Positions 25,805 through 36,303 of a stretch of DNA of 64,000 bases are shown piece by piece. Under the pieces are notes generated by a model, which worked only from the letters and a program-made list of their open reading frames with translations, did no database searches and was not told the origin of the DNA. How positions within the stretch are numbered: the first letter of the stretch is position 1; each line of letters opens with the position of its first letter. The stretch is taken from contig CP018226.1 of the NCBI GenBank assembly GCA_016865015.1, forward strand, positions 713,001-777,000, written 5' to 3'. This stretch comes from Rhizobiales bacterium IMCC20636. Its GTDB lineage: Bacteria > Pseudomonadota > Alphaproteobacteria > Rhizobiales > GCA-2746425. Both the position numbers and the translations under genes were made by a program.

Positions 25805-27612
25805 GTGAGCAATATTATGAACCAGATTGACCTATTTGAATCTCACTCCACAATTATCTTGGACACGAGTCCGCTACCGCTGACCGCAGCGCAGTTGATC
25901 AAGTGGGTCCAAGCCAGATACCTGCCTCAGGCACAGGAACGGGACTGGGTCTCTGCAATCAATCGCATTTGCCATATGGGTGGTGTTTCGACTTCACAAT
26001 TCATGGTGACGCCAGCCAATGCCCGTGAACTTCTGGCAACACTTGAGCCTGCAGCACATGGTGTCAGCCGCAAGACCTTTTCCAATATTCGCAGCAATTT
26101 TATCTCTGAGTGCGTGGCGCTTGGCGTGATTGATGGAAACCTGAGAGGCGTGGCAATGCAGCATTCCGAATGGGCAAAGCTATGCAAGCTCATTGCTGAC
26201 GATAAAAGTCTCTCAAATGGTCTTGCCAGATTCATGGCTTTTTGTGCGTTCAAGAGCATTGCACCGGACCTGGTCAACGATACGGTGTTGATTGATTACT
26301 ATGGTTGGCTTGAAGAGCGGACTCTGGTTCCAAAGCCGTTGGCGTGTGCCCGCTGCGTTCCTCAACGGTGGAACAAAGCATCAGAGAAATTCGACAGTTG
26401 GCCCAACCCAAAACTTTCCGCCATGGAAACAGGGAAAAAAGAGCGCAAGATCGCCTGGGCTGACCTTCCTGATGAATTCAGACGAGACGCTGACAGCTAT
26501 CTGGAAAGTCGACGTCGTCCGGACCCGTTTGACGAACATCCCAATGCTCCCACAAGGCCTTTGGCCGAAGGCACCATTCATCAGCAACGTGAGCATATTC
26601 GTCTTGCCTTCCATGTTCTGCTGGAAGCCAATTGCCCGCCCAGGGATCTCGCAGACCTGGTGCGACCGGAATCAGTCAAAATTGTCCTGCGCCACTATCT
26701 TGGCTCGCATGACCGGAATGAACCCAATGCGTTTGTCGTCGTCCTTGGGAAGACGCTGATTGCCATTGCCAAGACCTATCTGCGCCTTGATGAGACTGAA
26801 CTGGCTCGATTGAAGAAACTTACCGGCAAGCTGCCTGCGGCACCGTATGATTTGACTGAGAAGAACAAGAAGCTGCTGCGTCACTTCGACGATGACCGTA
26901 ACATTGCAGCATTGCAGCATTGTTTCATCTCGTTGATGATTTTTTTGAAGATGCGAAATACCGGCTGGAAAACAAACTCAGCTACTTCCACAATCCTGCA
27001 CAGGCTGGCCTTGCCATTGCGATCCTTCTGGCGGCTCCAATCCGCAGTCAGAACCTGATCACACTGAATTGGAGGAGTCACTTCCATTCCACAGGTTCCG
27101 CAAGAGGCAAGAAGAACGATCTGCGTCTCATTATTCCTGCCTCTGAAACCAAAACCAAACAAAGAGATTGCATTTTTGGTGTCGATGCCTGGCTTCAGAA
27201 ACGCATCGATTGGTATCGTCGCAACATCCTACCGGCCATCGATGCCGACCCCACTGGTGATTTGTTTGCGCTGCCATCTGCAAACCGCCGATGCCAGAGC
27301 GGGTTATGCGGCCTGATTACCCAGACGGTCAAACGTGAACTGGGCGTCCATATGACGCCCCATCAGTTTCGTCATCTGGCTGCCAAGATCTATCTTGACC
27401 ACCATCCGGAAGATCTCGAAACCGTCCGACAATTGCTCGGGCATTCCTTCATGAATACGACGCTGATCTATTCTGGAATGTCGTGTGAGCGCGCAAGCTG
27501 GGCTTACGCAGAAAATCTTGCTGATCAGAGAAAGCGAACGCAGGGGATGACGTCGGGTCTTGCATCCAGAAAACCCATTGGGCAAGTTATGAGGAAGGGC
27601 AGACAACGATGA
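25805..27612 (+). pseudogene. Tyrosine recombinase/integrase, broken by an 8-bp tandem duplication
   Basis: The reading frame runs from a GTG at 25805 (or ATG at 25817) to about 26910, then shifts. GCAGCATT at 26906-26913 is repeated exactly at 26914-26921; removing one copy restores one frame of 599 codons to the TGA at 27610-27612. The C-terminal part holds tyrosine-recombinase residues: Arg in APIRSQNL, H-x-x-R in HQFRH, LLGHSF and the Tyr in TLIYSG. The N-terminal 400 residues are a long DNA-binding arm, starting with MNQIDLFE. As read, two separate fragments would be made and the enzyme should be inactive. It overlaps the next recombinase by ATGA. Confidence 0.88.
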
Positions 27613-28691
27613 CCTCCACCAATCAACCGAAGCATCTGAGAATTGAAGATTGGCCAAACGCAGATCGGCAGGCGTTTGAAGCGGCCTTCATGCCGGGCGA
27701 TATTTTCGACGACCAGTGCCGGCCGGGTGCAAACTTGTCAGCTGGTTCGCGCCGAAAAAATCAAAACAGTTATGGCCGATGGCTTGGTCACCTTGCTGTT
27801 GCTGATCCAGATGCACTTCTCATACCTCCTGGAGAACGGCTATCCGTGGACCGCATGCGTCGGTTCGTACTTGAACTGCAAGACGAGGTGCGCGTGACCA
27901 CGGTCGCATCAACAGTTGATGGAATTTATCAGACTGCCCGATTGATCGCGCCTGCAATTGATTGGTCTTGGCTTTCCGGACTCAAACGTCGATTGCATTC
28001 TCAATCGGAGCCATTGGATCGTTTTGGCAATCTAGTCATGCCTGATGAAACGCTGGAAATCGGTATATCTTTAATGGAGGCCGCCTGTAATGCCGCTCCT
28101 CGCCCGCACAGGCTGAACGAAATCCAGTTTCGAGATGGAATGATTATTGCGTTGCTAACGCTTTGGCCGATCCGCAGGCGCAGTCTCGCGGCATTGACAG
28201 TTAACAGGCATATTGAGCAGTCAGAAGGGCGGATCAATTTGTTGCTGTTTAGCGAGGACACAAAAGGAAAGCGGCCAGAAGCAATCCCGCTTCATCCGAT
28301 GCTCATTCAGTATTTTGAGCACTACCTGGCGAAAATAAGACCAATTCTTCTGGGCGACAGAACGTCAGACGCTCTGTGGGTGTCTCAACATGGTAAGTCG
28401 CTGACAAGCGACGCTATCTATGGTGCTGTCCGCAGACATTTATTCAAGGCAACTGGCAAAATGATGGGTTTGCATGATTTTCGTCGCGCCACTGGTACAT
28501 ACATTGCCCAGACCATGCCGGAGAAAATTGGTATTTTACCGGGCTTGTTGCAGCACCGTGATCCGAATACAGGGCAGCGTCATTACAATCAGGCCCGGTC
28601 CGAGAATGCCAGTCGGCGATTTGCAGAGGTCCAGCGAGAGATGCGTTCTAGATACAAAGCTGTACAGAGAAAGAGATCAATTGATACTTAA
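27609..28691 (+). CDS. Tyrosine recombinase/integrase
   Basis: A 360-residue integrase of the phage/XerCD superfamily. Catalytic residues can be seen: Arg in WPIRRRSL, a Lys in DTKGKRPEAIPL, H-x-x-R in GLHDFRRATG, a His in LLQHRDP and the nucleophile Tyr in GQRHYNQ. The start overlaps the stop of the longer recombinase, so the two were made as a pair. It ends about 390 bases from the 3' end of tRNA-Ser, the usual position of an island integrase relative to its attachment site. This second recombinase is intact. Confidence 0.92.
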   Translation: MTSTNQPKHLRIEDWPNADRQAFEAAFMPGDIFDDQCRPGANLSAGSRRKNQNSYGRWLGHLAVADPDALLIPPGERLSVDRMRRFVLELQDEVRVTTVASTVDGIYQTARLIAPAIDWSWLSGLKRRLHSQSEPLDRFGNLVMPDETLEIGISLMEAACNAAPRPHRLNEIQFRDGMIIALLTLWPIRRRSLAALTVNRHIEQSEGRINLLLFSEDTKGKRPEAIPLHPMLIQYFEHYLAKIRPILLGDRTSDALWVSQHGKSLTSDAIYGAVRRHLFKATGKMMGLHDFRRATGTYIAQTMPEKIGILPGLLQHRDPNTGQRHYNQARSENASRRFAEVQREMRSRYKAVQRKRSIDT

Positions 28692-29079
28692 AACTGATAG
28701 GAGAGCTGGAAAATGGCCAAAAGGCATAACCCTTCGCGCATTATCTATGCAGGATATGCGGCAAAATCCGTCTGAATTCTAACGTTTGAAAACAAAATCC
28801 CAGCAACGAGTAACGTCAAAAACACGACTTTAGGCATTAACCCCATCTGGTCCACGGACGATGACGACAGACATGATTTTATGTGAGATCAGATTTATTT
28901 ACCCAATTAGGTACGTTGGTTCAGCGTAATTACCAGCTCGAGGCAATTTAGATGCTCAACACCTGCCTTCAGGCTCGATGCAACAGTTATAACATCATGC
29001 TTTTCTTTAGGGGCATCTTTAGGGTTGCTAGTCGATTAATTTGAAAAATCGTTATAATTCAAACTATTAAGAACAAAAA
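28692..29079. other. 388-base non-coding region between integrase and tRNA-Ser; likely attachment region
   Basis: It contains no supported gene; a 20-codon frame at 28713-28775 with a GGAG site is the only candidate. The stretch is AT-rich towards the tRNA and probably contains integrase arm sites next to the core site in the tRNA 3' end. I found no second copy of the tRNA 3' end in the window. Confidence 0.5.
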
Positions 29080-29169
29080 TGGCGGAGAGACAGGGATTCG
29101 AACCCTGGGAACCCTCGCAGGCTCAACGGTTTTCGAGACCGCCCCGTTCGACCACTCCGGCATCTCTCC
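29080..29169 (-). tRNA. tRNA-Ser (anticodon CGA)
   Basis: On the minus strand the acceptor stem GGAGAGA (ending at 29169) pairs with TCTCTCC, followed by discriminator G and an encoded CCA (29082-29080). The anticodon loop CTCGAAA (plus-strand 29131-29137) gives CGA, reading the UCG codon. The long variable arm and the T-loop GGTTCGAATCC fit a class II serine tRNA; the length is 90 including CCA. Its 3' end faces the recombinase genes, making it a likely integration target. Confidence 0.96.
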
Positions 29170-29542
29170 GCGAGCTGTTTGACTTGTGGCCCGAAAGGGC
29201 CATTCGATGTGGTCGTCAAAGCGGGCGGACCATACACAGGGCATGGTGTGCCGACAAGGGGTGAAATCTCTTGAAAACTACGTTTTTGGTGGTGTGCTTG
29301 TGGATCACTTCTTGACAAAAGCGCTGATTTCCCATCTATAGCAGCGCGAAGGGTGGCTTTTGGCCGCCTTTTGCTGTTGTGCGATGAGATATCGGCTCAT
29401 GAGAAGCTGCCCTCACATTTAATGTACACACCTTAACCTGCACCTTTTTTTTAAGGTGCTGACTGAAAAAAGTTGGCTGACTCGGGCGTTTCTCAATTGT
29501 GAGAGCCAAGGGTACAGTTAAGCCGGAACATGGAGAAAAAAT
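29170..29542. other. 373-base region: tRNA-Ser promoter side and rplU leader
   Basis: This gap serves tRNA-Ser on the minus strand and rplU on the plus strand. There is a small hairpin with T-tract at about 29352-29375 (GGGTGGC and GCCGCC, then TTTT) and a second stem TCTCA/TGAGA at 29491-29504, framed by GGCT and AGCC, close to rplU. The latter could be a ribosomal-protein leader structure. I see no gene. Confidence 0.4.
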
Positions 29543-30187
29543 ATGTTCGCAGTCATCAAAACAGGCGGAAAGCAATATCGCGTTGCCGCTGATGATGAGA
29601 TTACGATTGAACGTTTGCCTGGTGAAGCAGGTGATACGATTCAGTTCAACGAAGTTCTGATGGTTGGTGGTGCAGATGCGCCGCTGATTGGTGCGCCAAT
29701 GGTTGATGGTGCCAGTGTTGTGGCCGAGATCGTGCGTCAGGCACGCGGCGACAAGATCATCATCTTCAAGAAGCGTCGTCGCCAGAACTCACGCCGCCGC
29801 AATGGCCATCGTCAGGATCTGACGATTGTGCGCGTAACAGACATTCTGACAGACGGAAAATCTGCGCCGAAGAAAGCCAAGAAGGCTGCTCCTGCGAAAG
29901 AAGACGCCGCTGTCGATGAAGCGCCGAAAACTGCTCCCAAAGCAGCTGATGCTGCGCCTGCAGCTTTGTTCACAGCGCCTGAGGGTGAGCCGGATGATCT
30001 GAAGAAGATTTCTGGTGTCGGTCCGGTTCTTGAGAAGAAACTGCACGGTTTGGGTATCACCAAATACGCGCAGGTTGCAGCTTTCACCGAGGAAGATGTG
30101 ACGCGGGTTGATGATGCGTTGTCGTTTAAAGGCCGCATCGGTCGTGAAGACTGGATCGGTCAGGCCAAGGCGCTTGCCGAAGGCTGA
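29543..30187 (+). CDS. rplU: 50S ribosomal protein L21 with C-terminal helix-hairpin-helix extension
   Basis: The first 105 residues are a normal L21 ([15 protein letters not shown] at the start; [21 protein letters not shown] in the RNA-binding part). The protein then continues through a Lys/Ala/Pro-rich linker into a folded tail containing [20 protein letters not shown], a helix-hairpin-helix, and [18 protein letters not shown]. Total length is 214, about twice the usual L21. Similar extensions are known in Rhizobiales. A GGAG site precedes the ATG. It forms an operon with rpmA. Confidence 0.97.
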   Translation: MFAVIKTGGKQYRVAADDEITIERLPGEAGDTIQFNEVLMVGGADAPLIGAPMVDGASVVAEIVRQARGDKIIIFKKRRRQNSRRRNGHRQDLTIVRVTDILTDGKSAPKKAKKAAPAKEDAAVDEAPKTAPKAADAAPAALFTAPEGEPDDLKKISGVGPVLEKKLHGLGITKYAQVAAFTEEDVTRVDDALSFKGRIGREDWIGQAKALAEG

Positions 30188-30264
30188 TACGGCTGATAAA
30201 AGATTTTTGAATTTGAATTTCCGCAAGCTGGAAATTCCGCAGTTAAGAAATTAGGACGAATAGC

Positions 30265-30534
30265 ATGGCACATAAAAAAGCAGGCGGTTCCTCACGCAAT
30301 GGTCGCGATTCAGCAGGCCGTCGTCTTGGTGTGAAGAAATATGGCGGCGAAGCTGTGATTCCAGGCAACATCATTCTGCGTCAGCGGGGCACCAAGTGGC
30401 ATCCGGGTACTGGCGTTGGCATGGGCAAAGATCACACAATTTTTGCGAAAGACATGGGTAACGTTCAGTTCCAGGCCAAAGCGAACGGCCGAACCTACGT
30501 ATCCGTACTTCCTGTGATGGAAGCAGCAGAGTAA
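30265..30534 (+). CDS. rpmA: 50S ribosomal protein L27
   Basis: An 89-residue L27 with the standard start [16 protein letters not shown], whose flexible N-terminus reaches the peptidyl-transferase centre, then the conserved [13 protein letters not shown] and GKDHTIFA. No extra cleaved N-terminal extension of the firmicute type is present. It lies 77 bases after rplU and is followed by a strong terminator. Confidence 0.98.
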   Translation: MAHKKAGGSSRNGRDSAGRRLGVKKYGGEAVIPGNIILRQRGTKWHPGTGVGMGKDHTIFAKDMGNVQFQAKANGRTYVSVLPVMEAAE

Positions 30535-30601
30535 CCGGCAACTCTTTAAAACCGCCGGTGTCTCATTGACCCGGCGGAATTCAAAGTTCCGAATTTTAAA
30601 A

Positions 30602-30635
30602 GGGGAGATGGGGTAACCATCTCCCCTTTTCTTTT
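30602..30635 (+). terminator. Rho-independent terminator after rpmA
   Basis: GGGGAGATGG (30602-30611) pairs with CCATCTCCCC (30617-30626) around a 5-base loop, followed by TTTTCTTTT. A further GC-rich hairpin (CCGCCGG with CCGGCGG) lies just before, at about 30552-30577. This ends the rplU-rpmA transcript. Confidence 0.9.
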
Positions 30636-30653
30636 AGTTCGGGATTCAAGGTC

Positions 30654-31376
30654 ATGACGGATGAGAACGACGGCGAAGAATTAGACTGTTACGAGACTGA
30701 TAGCGACGGTACAGCCAGCGACACTATAGACGGGCTGGTACAGGATTGTATGGAAACGGTGGCGGATCCCTGCCTGAAACCATGCTGTGCTCCGGTGACT
30801 GTGAAGCAGCTTTTGCTGCGGGCACCCAATGCCTCCGACACGGTGCAGCTTGCCGAATTGGCCAATAATTCGAATGTGGCCATCCAGACCTCAAATATGC
30901 CGCATCCATACAGCAGATCAGATGCAATGGACTGGATTGCAACGGCCAATGAAAGCCGGGACGATCGCTGCGCCTATGTCATCATTCTGAGACCTGAGTC
31001 AGATAACAAGAGTTCAGGGAATGGCAGTGATGAGGTTATCGGGGCCTGTAGCTATGGCCAGCCATCGGCCGGCTATGACGGGTTTGAAATCGGTTGCTGG
31101 CTTGGAGAGTCCCATTGGGGGCATGGCCATGCTGCGGAAGCCTGTCATGCGCTGATTGATCATATTTTTGTTCGCACATTGGCCCGTTCGGTCTGGGCCA
31201 CCTGCCGGGTGACGAATGCGCGCGGACGGCGGGTCATTGAAAAATGCGGATTTCAATTCCGCGAAAACGCCATGGTGCATTCGGTTGCACTGAACGGCAT
31301 GCAGCCAGTGGAGCGCTTTGTGCTCGATCGGGGAAGCTGGGAAAGTCTGAAAGCATGGGGAAGAGATGATGTTTAG
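30654..31376 (+). CDS. GNAT-family N-acetyltransferase
   Basis: A 240-residue protein with an acidic N-terminal tail of about 50 residues and a RimJ/RimL-like acetyltransferase fold: FEIGCWLGESHWGHGHAAEA is the acetyl-CoA-binding region and ATCRVTNARGRRVIEKCGF the typical end. It transfers an acetyl group to an amine, often a protein N-terminus. GNAT genes between rpmA and obgE are common in Rhizobiales. It overlaps the next GNAT gene by 11 bases, so the two are co-translated. Confidence 0.88.
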   Translation: MTDENDGEELDCYETDSDGTASDTIDGLVQDCMETVADPCLKPCCAPVTVKQLLLRAPNASDTVQLAELANNSNVAIQTSNMPHPYSRSDAMDWIATANESRDDRCAYVIILRPESDNKSSGNGSDEVIGACSYGQPSAGYDGFEIGCWLGESHWGHGHAAEACHALIDHIFVRTLARSVWATCRVTNARGRRVIEKCGFQFRENAMVHSVALNGMQPVERFVLDRGSWESLKAWGRDDV

Positions 31377-32016
31377 ACGAGATTTGGGAAATGTCACGCA
31401 GCCTGATCTGGATGCGGGACATGTGGACATTGTAACCGATCGCCTGAGACTCTCTCCGGTGGGGCCGCAGCACAGCGATGCTGTGGTTGCAGGCCTTGGG
31501 GATGAGGATGTGGCACGCAATCTGGCCCGGGTGCCCTATCCTTATACAGTGAAGGATTTTGATGCCTATCTCGCCGACCTTGCAGAAATGAACCGCAATG
31601 GGGAATTGTGTCTCGCGATCAGTGACTGGAAGACAGAGGCGTTTCTGGGGTTTATCGGACTGCGCGGTGGGAGCCCGCATCCTGAAATCGGCTACTGGCT
31701 TGTCAAGGATTATTGGGGTAAAGGCGTCATGAAGGAAGCGGCTGCGGCGCTTCTGGACCATGTCTTTGCCATCAGTGACGAGACGGTGATAGGCTCCGGC
31801 CACTTTGTTGATAATCCCCGGTCCGGCAAGGTCCTGGACTTTCTGGGGTTTCGGGAAACCGGCATCAGCAAGGTTCATAGTCTTGCCAGAGGTGAGGATG
31901 TGGACCATAGAGACATGGAATTGACGCGTGAGGCCTATTTCGGCCTTGGTACGGAAGCGAATGGCGGACGCCAACGCGCCCGGACCCGTGGCAATTCCTA
32001 TGCAATGGATTATTAA
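31366..32016 (+). CDS. GNAT-family N-acetyltransferase
   Basis: A 216-residue RimJ/RimL-like acetyltransferase. TDRLRLSPVGPQHSDAV opens the domain, and EIGYWLVKDYWGKGVMKEA is the CoA-binding signature, followed by FVDNPRSGKVLDFLGFRE. There are two adjacent Met codons at the start, both possible. It lies inside the operon leading to obgE, 27 bases before it. It may be a paralogue of the upstream GNAT. The target protein or small molecule is not known. Confidence 0.88.
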   Translation: MMFRRDLGNVTQPDLDAGHVDIVTDRLRLSPVGPQHSDAVVAGLGDEDVARNLARVPYPYTVKDFDAYLADLAEMNRNGELCLAISDWKTEAFLGFIGLRGGSPHPEIGYWLVKDYWGKGVMKEAAAALLDHVFAISDETVIGSGHFVDNPRSGKVLDFLGFRETGISKVHSLARGEDVDHRDMELTREAYFGLGTEANGGRQRARTRGNSYAMDY

Positions 32017-33087
<1,071 letters not shown>

Positions 33088-33109
33088 GCGTGGCCTGGTG
33101 TGATCTGAT

Positions 33110-34279
33110 ATGACCGTTCAAAAACTTTCTTCGTTCAAACGCATTGTTGTCAAGGTCGGCTCGGCTTTGCTAGTGGATTCAGCCAATGGCAAGATCAGGG
33201 CCGAGTGGCTGGCTTCGCTGGCTGATGATCTGGCGCAGCTCAAAGCTGATGGTGTTGATGTGCTGGTGGTGTCCTCCGGTGCAATCGCCCTTGGGCGGCA
33301 ATTGCTGAAGCTGCCTTCCGGTCCGCTGAAGCTGGAAGAAAGTCAGGCAGCTGCTGCCGTTGGACAGATTGAACTTGGACCTGCCTGGAACCGGGCGCTG
33401 GCAAGCCATGGGTTTCAGACCGGCCAGATATTGTTGACCCTCAGTGATACGGAAGAGCGGCGTCGCTATTTGAATGCGCGCTCCACTCTGGAGACGTTGC
33501 TGCGGCTTGGCGCGGTTCCGATCATCAATGAGAATGATACGGTTGCGACATCTGAAATTCGCTACGGTGACAATGACCGGCTGGCCGCGCGGGTGGCATC
33601 AATGGCCAGTGCCGATTGTCTGGTGCTGTTGTCGGATATTGACGGGCTGTACACCGCGCCTCCTGGAACGGATCCATCTGCCACACATATTCCAATTGTC
33701 GAGACCATCACACCTGCCATTGAGGCCATGGCCGGCAGTGCCGGATCGGAATTGTCGCGCGGTGGCATGAAGACCAAAATCGAGGCTGGCAAAATTGCAA
33801 CCAATGCCGGGGCGCAGATGGTGATTGCATCGGGCAAGAGCTTGCATCCGCTGGTATCGATTGACCGCGAGGACACAAGGAAAACCTGGTTTTCTGCCGC
33901 GACCAACCCGACCGCTGCACGAAAAAGCTGGATTGCCGGCAGTCTGGAGCCAAAGGGGTCGATCAGCATTGACGGCGGTGCTGTGGCTGCCTTGCAGCGT
34001 GGCAAGAGCCTGTTGCCGGCCGGGGTGACGGCTGTTTCGGGACAGTTTCAGCGCGGAGATTGCGTCTGGATCAACGGGCCGGATGGCGCGCATCTGGCAC
34101 GTGGGCTGATCACCTATGACAGCGATGATGCGGGGCGGCTGATTGGCTGTCACAGCAAAGACATTGAGGCGCGGCTGGGCTATGCTGGTCGGGACACGAT
34201 GATCCATCGGGACAATATGGCAATGTTACTGGCGGGAACGGACGAGCGCATGAGCAATGCGCAATCCGTCAGGAGTTGA
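33110..34279 (+). CDS. proB: Glutamate 5-kinase
   Basis: A 389-residue ProB, the first enzyme of proline synthesis, which phosphorylates glutamate at the gamma position. The amino-acid-kinase domain (about 1-265) shows [24 protein letters not shown] and [11 protein letters not shown]; the C-terminal PUA domain (about 290-380) includes [18 protein letters not shown]. It is followed directly by proA, whose product uses the unstable glutamyl phosphate. Confidence 0.98.
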   Translation: MTVQKLSSFKRIVVKVGSALLVDSANGKIRAEWLASLADDLAQLKADGVDVLVVSSGAIALGRQLLKLPSGPLKLEESQAAAAVGQIELGPAWNRALASHGFQTGQILLTLSDTEERRRYLNARSTLETLLRLGAVPIINENDTVATSEIRYGDNDRLAARVASMASADCLVLLSDIDGLYTAPPGTDPSATHIPIVETITPAIEAMAGSAGSELSRGGMKTKIEAGKIATNAGAQMVIASGKSLHPLVSIDREDTRKTWFSAATNPTAARKSWIAGSLEPKGSISIDGGAVAALQRGKSLLPAGVTAVSGQFQRGDCVWINGPDGAHLARGLITYDSDDAGRLIGCHSKDIEARLGYAGRDTMIHRDNMAMLLAGTDERMSNAQSVRS

Positions 34280-34290
34280 GGAAAACGGAT

Positions 34291-35595
34291 ATGAATACCC
34301 CGCTTAAAAGCGCCGATCTGGCCGGTGCGCAGATTCAGGACACGAAAGCCGTGATGGATGCGATGGGGGCTGCGGCAAAATCGGCTGCATCCGTTCTGGC
34401 CATTGCGCCGCGTGCGCAAAAGGACAAGGCGCTGTTTGAGGCTGCCAAGGCATTGCGCGCGGCCACGCCGGACATTCTGGTGGCAAATGCCAAGGATGTT
34501 GCCGCCATGGTGGAGAAGGGGGCTGCTGCGTCCTTCATCGATCGCCTGACTTTGGATGAAGAACGTGTGGACGCCATTGCATCCGGGCTGGAAGCCATTG
34601 CCGATCTGCCTGATCCGGTTGGAACCGTGATGGCAGAGTGGGAGCGGCCAAACGGTTTGAAGATTTCGCGGGTGCGCACGCCATTGGGTGTGATCGGCGT
34701 GATTTTTGAAAGTCGGCCGAATGTCACAGCTGATGCAGGCGCGCTGTGCTTCAAATCCGGCAATGCAGCCATTTTGCGCGGTGGCTCTGACAGTTATCTG
34801 TCGTCTCGCGCCATTCACGCCTGCCTTGTTCAGGGTCTGAAAGCGGCCGGACTGCCGGAAACGTCAATCCAGCTGGTGCCAACCACAGACCGTGCCGCTG
34901 TCGGTGCGATGCTGTCGGGTCTGAATGGCGCGATCAATGTGATCGTGCCGCGCGGTGGCAAAAGTCTGGTGGCGCGGGTGGAAGAAGAGGCGCGTGTGCC
35001 GGTTTTCGCCCATCTGGAGGGCGTGTGTCATATGATCATCGATAAAAGTGCTGATCTGGAGATGGCCCGCAAGCTGGTGGTGAATGCGAAAATGCGCCGG
35101 ACCGGTGTGTGCGGGGCGCTTGAAACGCTGCTCGTGGACCGGGCTGTCGTCGATACGCATTTGCTGCCCATTCTGGAGGATTTGCGCGTTGCGGGCTGCG
35201 TTATACGCGGTGATGCAACCGTGTGTGAATTGGCCGACTGGGCGGAATCCGCCACCGAGGAAGACTGGCGCACCGAATATCTCGACGCCATTTTATCGGT
35301 GCGGGTGGTGGATGATCTGGACATGGCTCTGACCCACATCAAAACCTATTCCTCCAACCACACGGAGGCGATCATCACGGAAGATGACGCTGCGGTTGAG
35401 CGCTTTTTCAATGAGATTGACAGCGCCATTCTCGTGCACAATGCATCCACTCAATTCGCGGATGGCGGTGAGTTTGGCATGGGTGGGGAAATTGGCATAG
35501 CCACTGGAAAAATGCATGCCCGTGGCCCTGTCGGTCTGGAGCAACTGACCAGTTTCAATTACCGCGTGCGTGGCACCGGCCAGGCGCGTCCGTAA
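34291..35595 (+). CDS. proA: Glutamate-5-semialdehyde dehydrogenase (gamma-glutamyl phosphate reductase)
   Basis: A 434-residue ProA that reduces glutamyl phosphate with [21 protein letters not shown] and [15 protein letters not shown] are family segments, and the catalytic Cys lies in [11 protein letters not shown] near residue 270. The ATG at 34291 has TGAGGA at good spacing; a TTG five codons earlier would overlap proB. Its end overlaps the nadD frame by 26 bases. Confidence 0.97.
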   Translation: MNTPLKSADLAGAQIQDTKAVMDAMGAAAKSAASVLAIAPRAQKDKALFEAAKALRAATPDILVANAKDVAAMVEKGAAASFIDRLTLDEERVDAIASGLEAIADLPDPVGTVMAEWERPNGLKISRVRTPLGVIGVIFESRPNVTADAGALCFKSGNAAILRGGSDSYLSSRAIHACLVQGLKAAGLPETSIQLVPTTDRAAVGAMLSGLNGAINVIVPRGGKSLVARVEEEARVPVFAHLEGVCHMIIDKSADLEMARKLVVNAKMRRTGVCGALETLLVDRAVVDTHLLPILEDLRVAGCVIRGDATVCELADWAESATEEDWRTEYLDAILSVRVVDDLDMALTHIKTYSSNHTEAIITEDDAAVERFFNEIDSAILVHNASTQFADGGEFGMGGEIGIATGKMHARGPVGLEQLTSFNYRVRGTGQARP

Positions 35596-36220
35596 GGCCG
35601 GTTGCAATTTGCGTGACTGGACCAAAATCCCGCCAGCCTTGCCAGGTCAGCGTATCGGTATACTGGGTGGCACCTTCAATCCGGCGCATGATGGCCACCG
35701 CCATATTTCGCTGATGGCGTTGCGGCGTCTGCGGCTGCAAAAGGTGTGGTGGATGGTGACACCGGGCAATCCGCTCAAAGACAATGACGGATTGCCACCC
35801 CTGGATCAACGCGCGCGCTATGCGGAGCAGATTGCCAATCATCCGGCGATTACGGTTTCCGGTCTCGAGGCGGGGATACGGACCCGATTTACTTATGATA
35901 CGCTGGCTGTGCTGACACAGCGCTTTCCCGCGACCCGGTTTGTCTGGCTGATGGGGGCCGATAATCTGGTGCAATTCCACCGCTGGCAAGGCTGGCAGGA
36001 GATTGCGCATCTGATGCCGATTGCTGTCATTGACCGGCCGGGGTCGTCCTTCGCAACGCGCTCATCGGTGGCTGCACAGGCGCTGGCCCGGTTTCGTGTC
36101 CGGGAAGCTGACGCAGGTGTTCTGCCTCTGATGAAGGCACCGGCCTGGACCTTTTTGCACGGTCCGCGTTCCGATTTGTCTTCCACAGCTATCCGGGCAG
36201 GGCGACAACAGGCTTTTTGA
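35570..36220 (+). CDS. nadD: Nicotinate-nucleotide adenylyltransferase
   Basis: A 216-residue NadD, which joins nicotinate mononucleotide and ATP in NAD synthesis. Adenylyltransferase motifs are [15 protein letters not shown] and the ending [23 protein letters not shown] is also typical. The GTG at 35570 overlaps proA; a TTG at 35609 is another possible start, since the conserved part begins at about residue 27. In most relatives rsfS and rlmH follow nadD, but here an oxidoreductase gene comes next. Confidence 0.95.
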   Translation: MAPARRVRKAGCNLRDWTKIPPALPGQRIGILGGTFNPAHDGHRHISLMALRRLRLQKVWWMVTPGNPLKDNDGLPPLDQRARYAEQIANHPAITVSGLEAGIRTRFTYDTLAVLTQRFPATRFVWLMGADNLVQFHRWQGWQEIAHLMPIAVIDRPGSSFATRSSVAAQALARFRVREADAGVLPLMKAPAWTFLHGPRSDLSSTAIRAGRQQAF

Positions 36221-36303
36221 TTGGGTCCCATCAATTTCCCCGCTCTGGCCTATTGACCCGACCCATTGGTGTGCCTTAGCTCACGGAAAATCTGGAGGGT
36301 ATT

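Noticed and set aside
26905-27058. Two separate recombinase genes at 25805-27058 and 26920-27612
   Set aside because: Deleting one copy of the 8-bp duplication merges them exactly into one frame with normal family order, so they are one broken gene.
25805-28691. A Tn554-type transposon (TnpA/TnpB pair of similar sizes)
   Set aside because: The sizes are similar, but the order is reversed, there is no TnpC-like gene, and the tRNA-Ser neighbour points to an island integrase.
28713-28775. A 20-codon frame after the integrase with a GGAG site
   Set aside because: Too short to judge; no features beyond the ribosome site.
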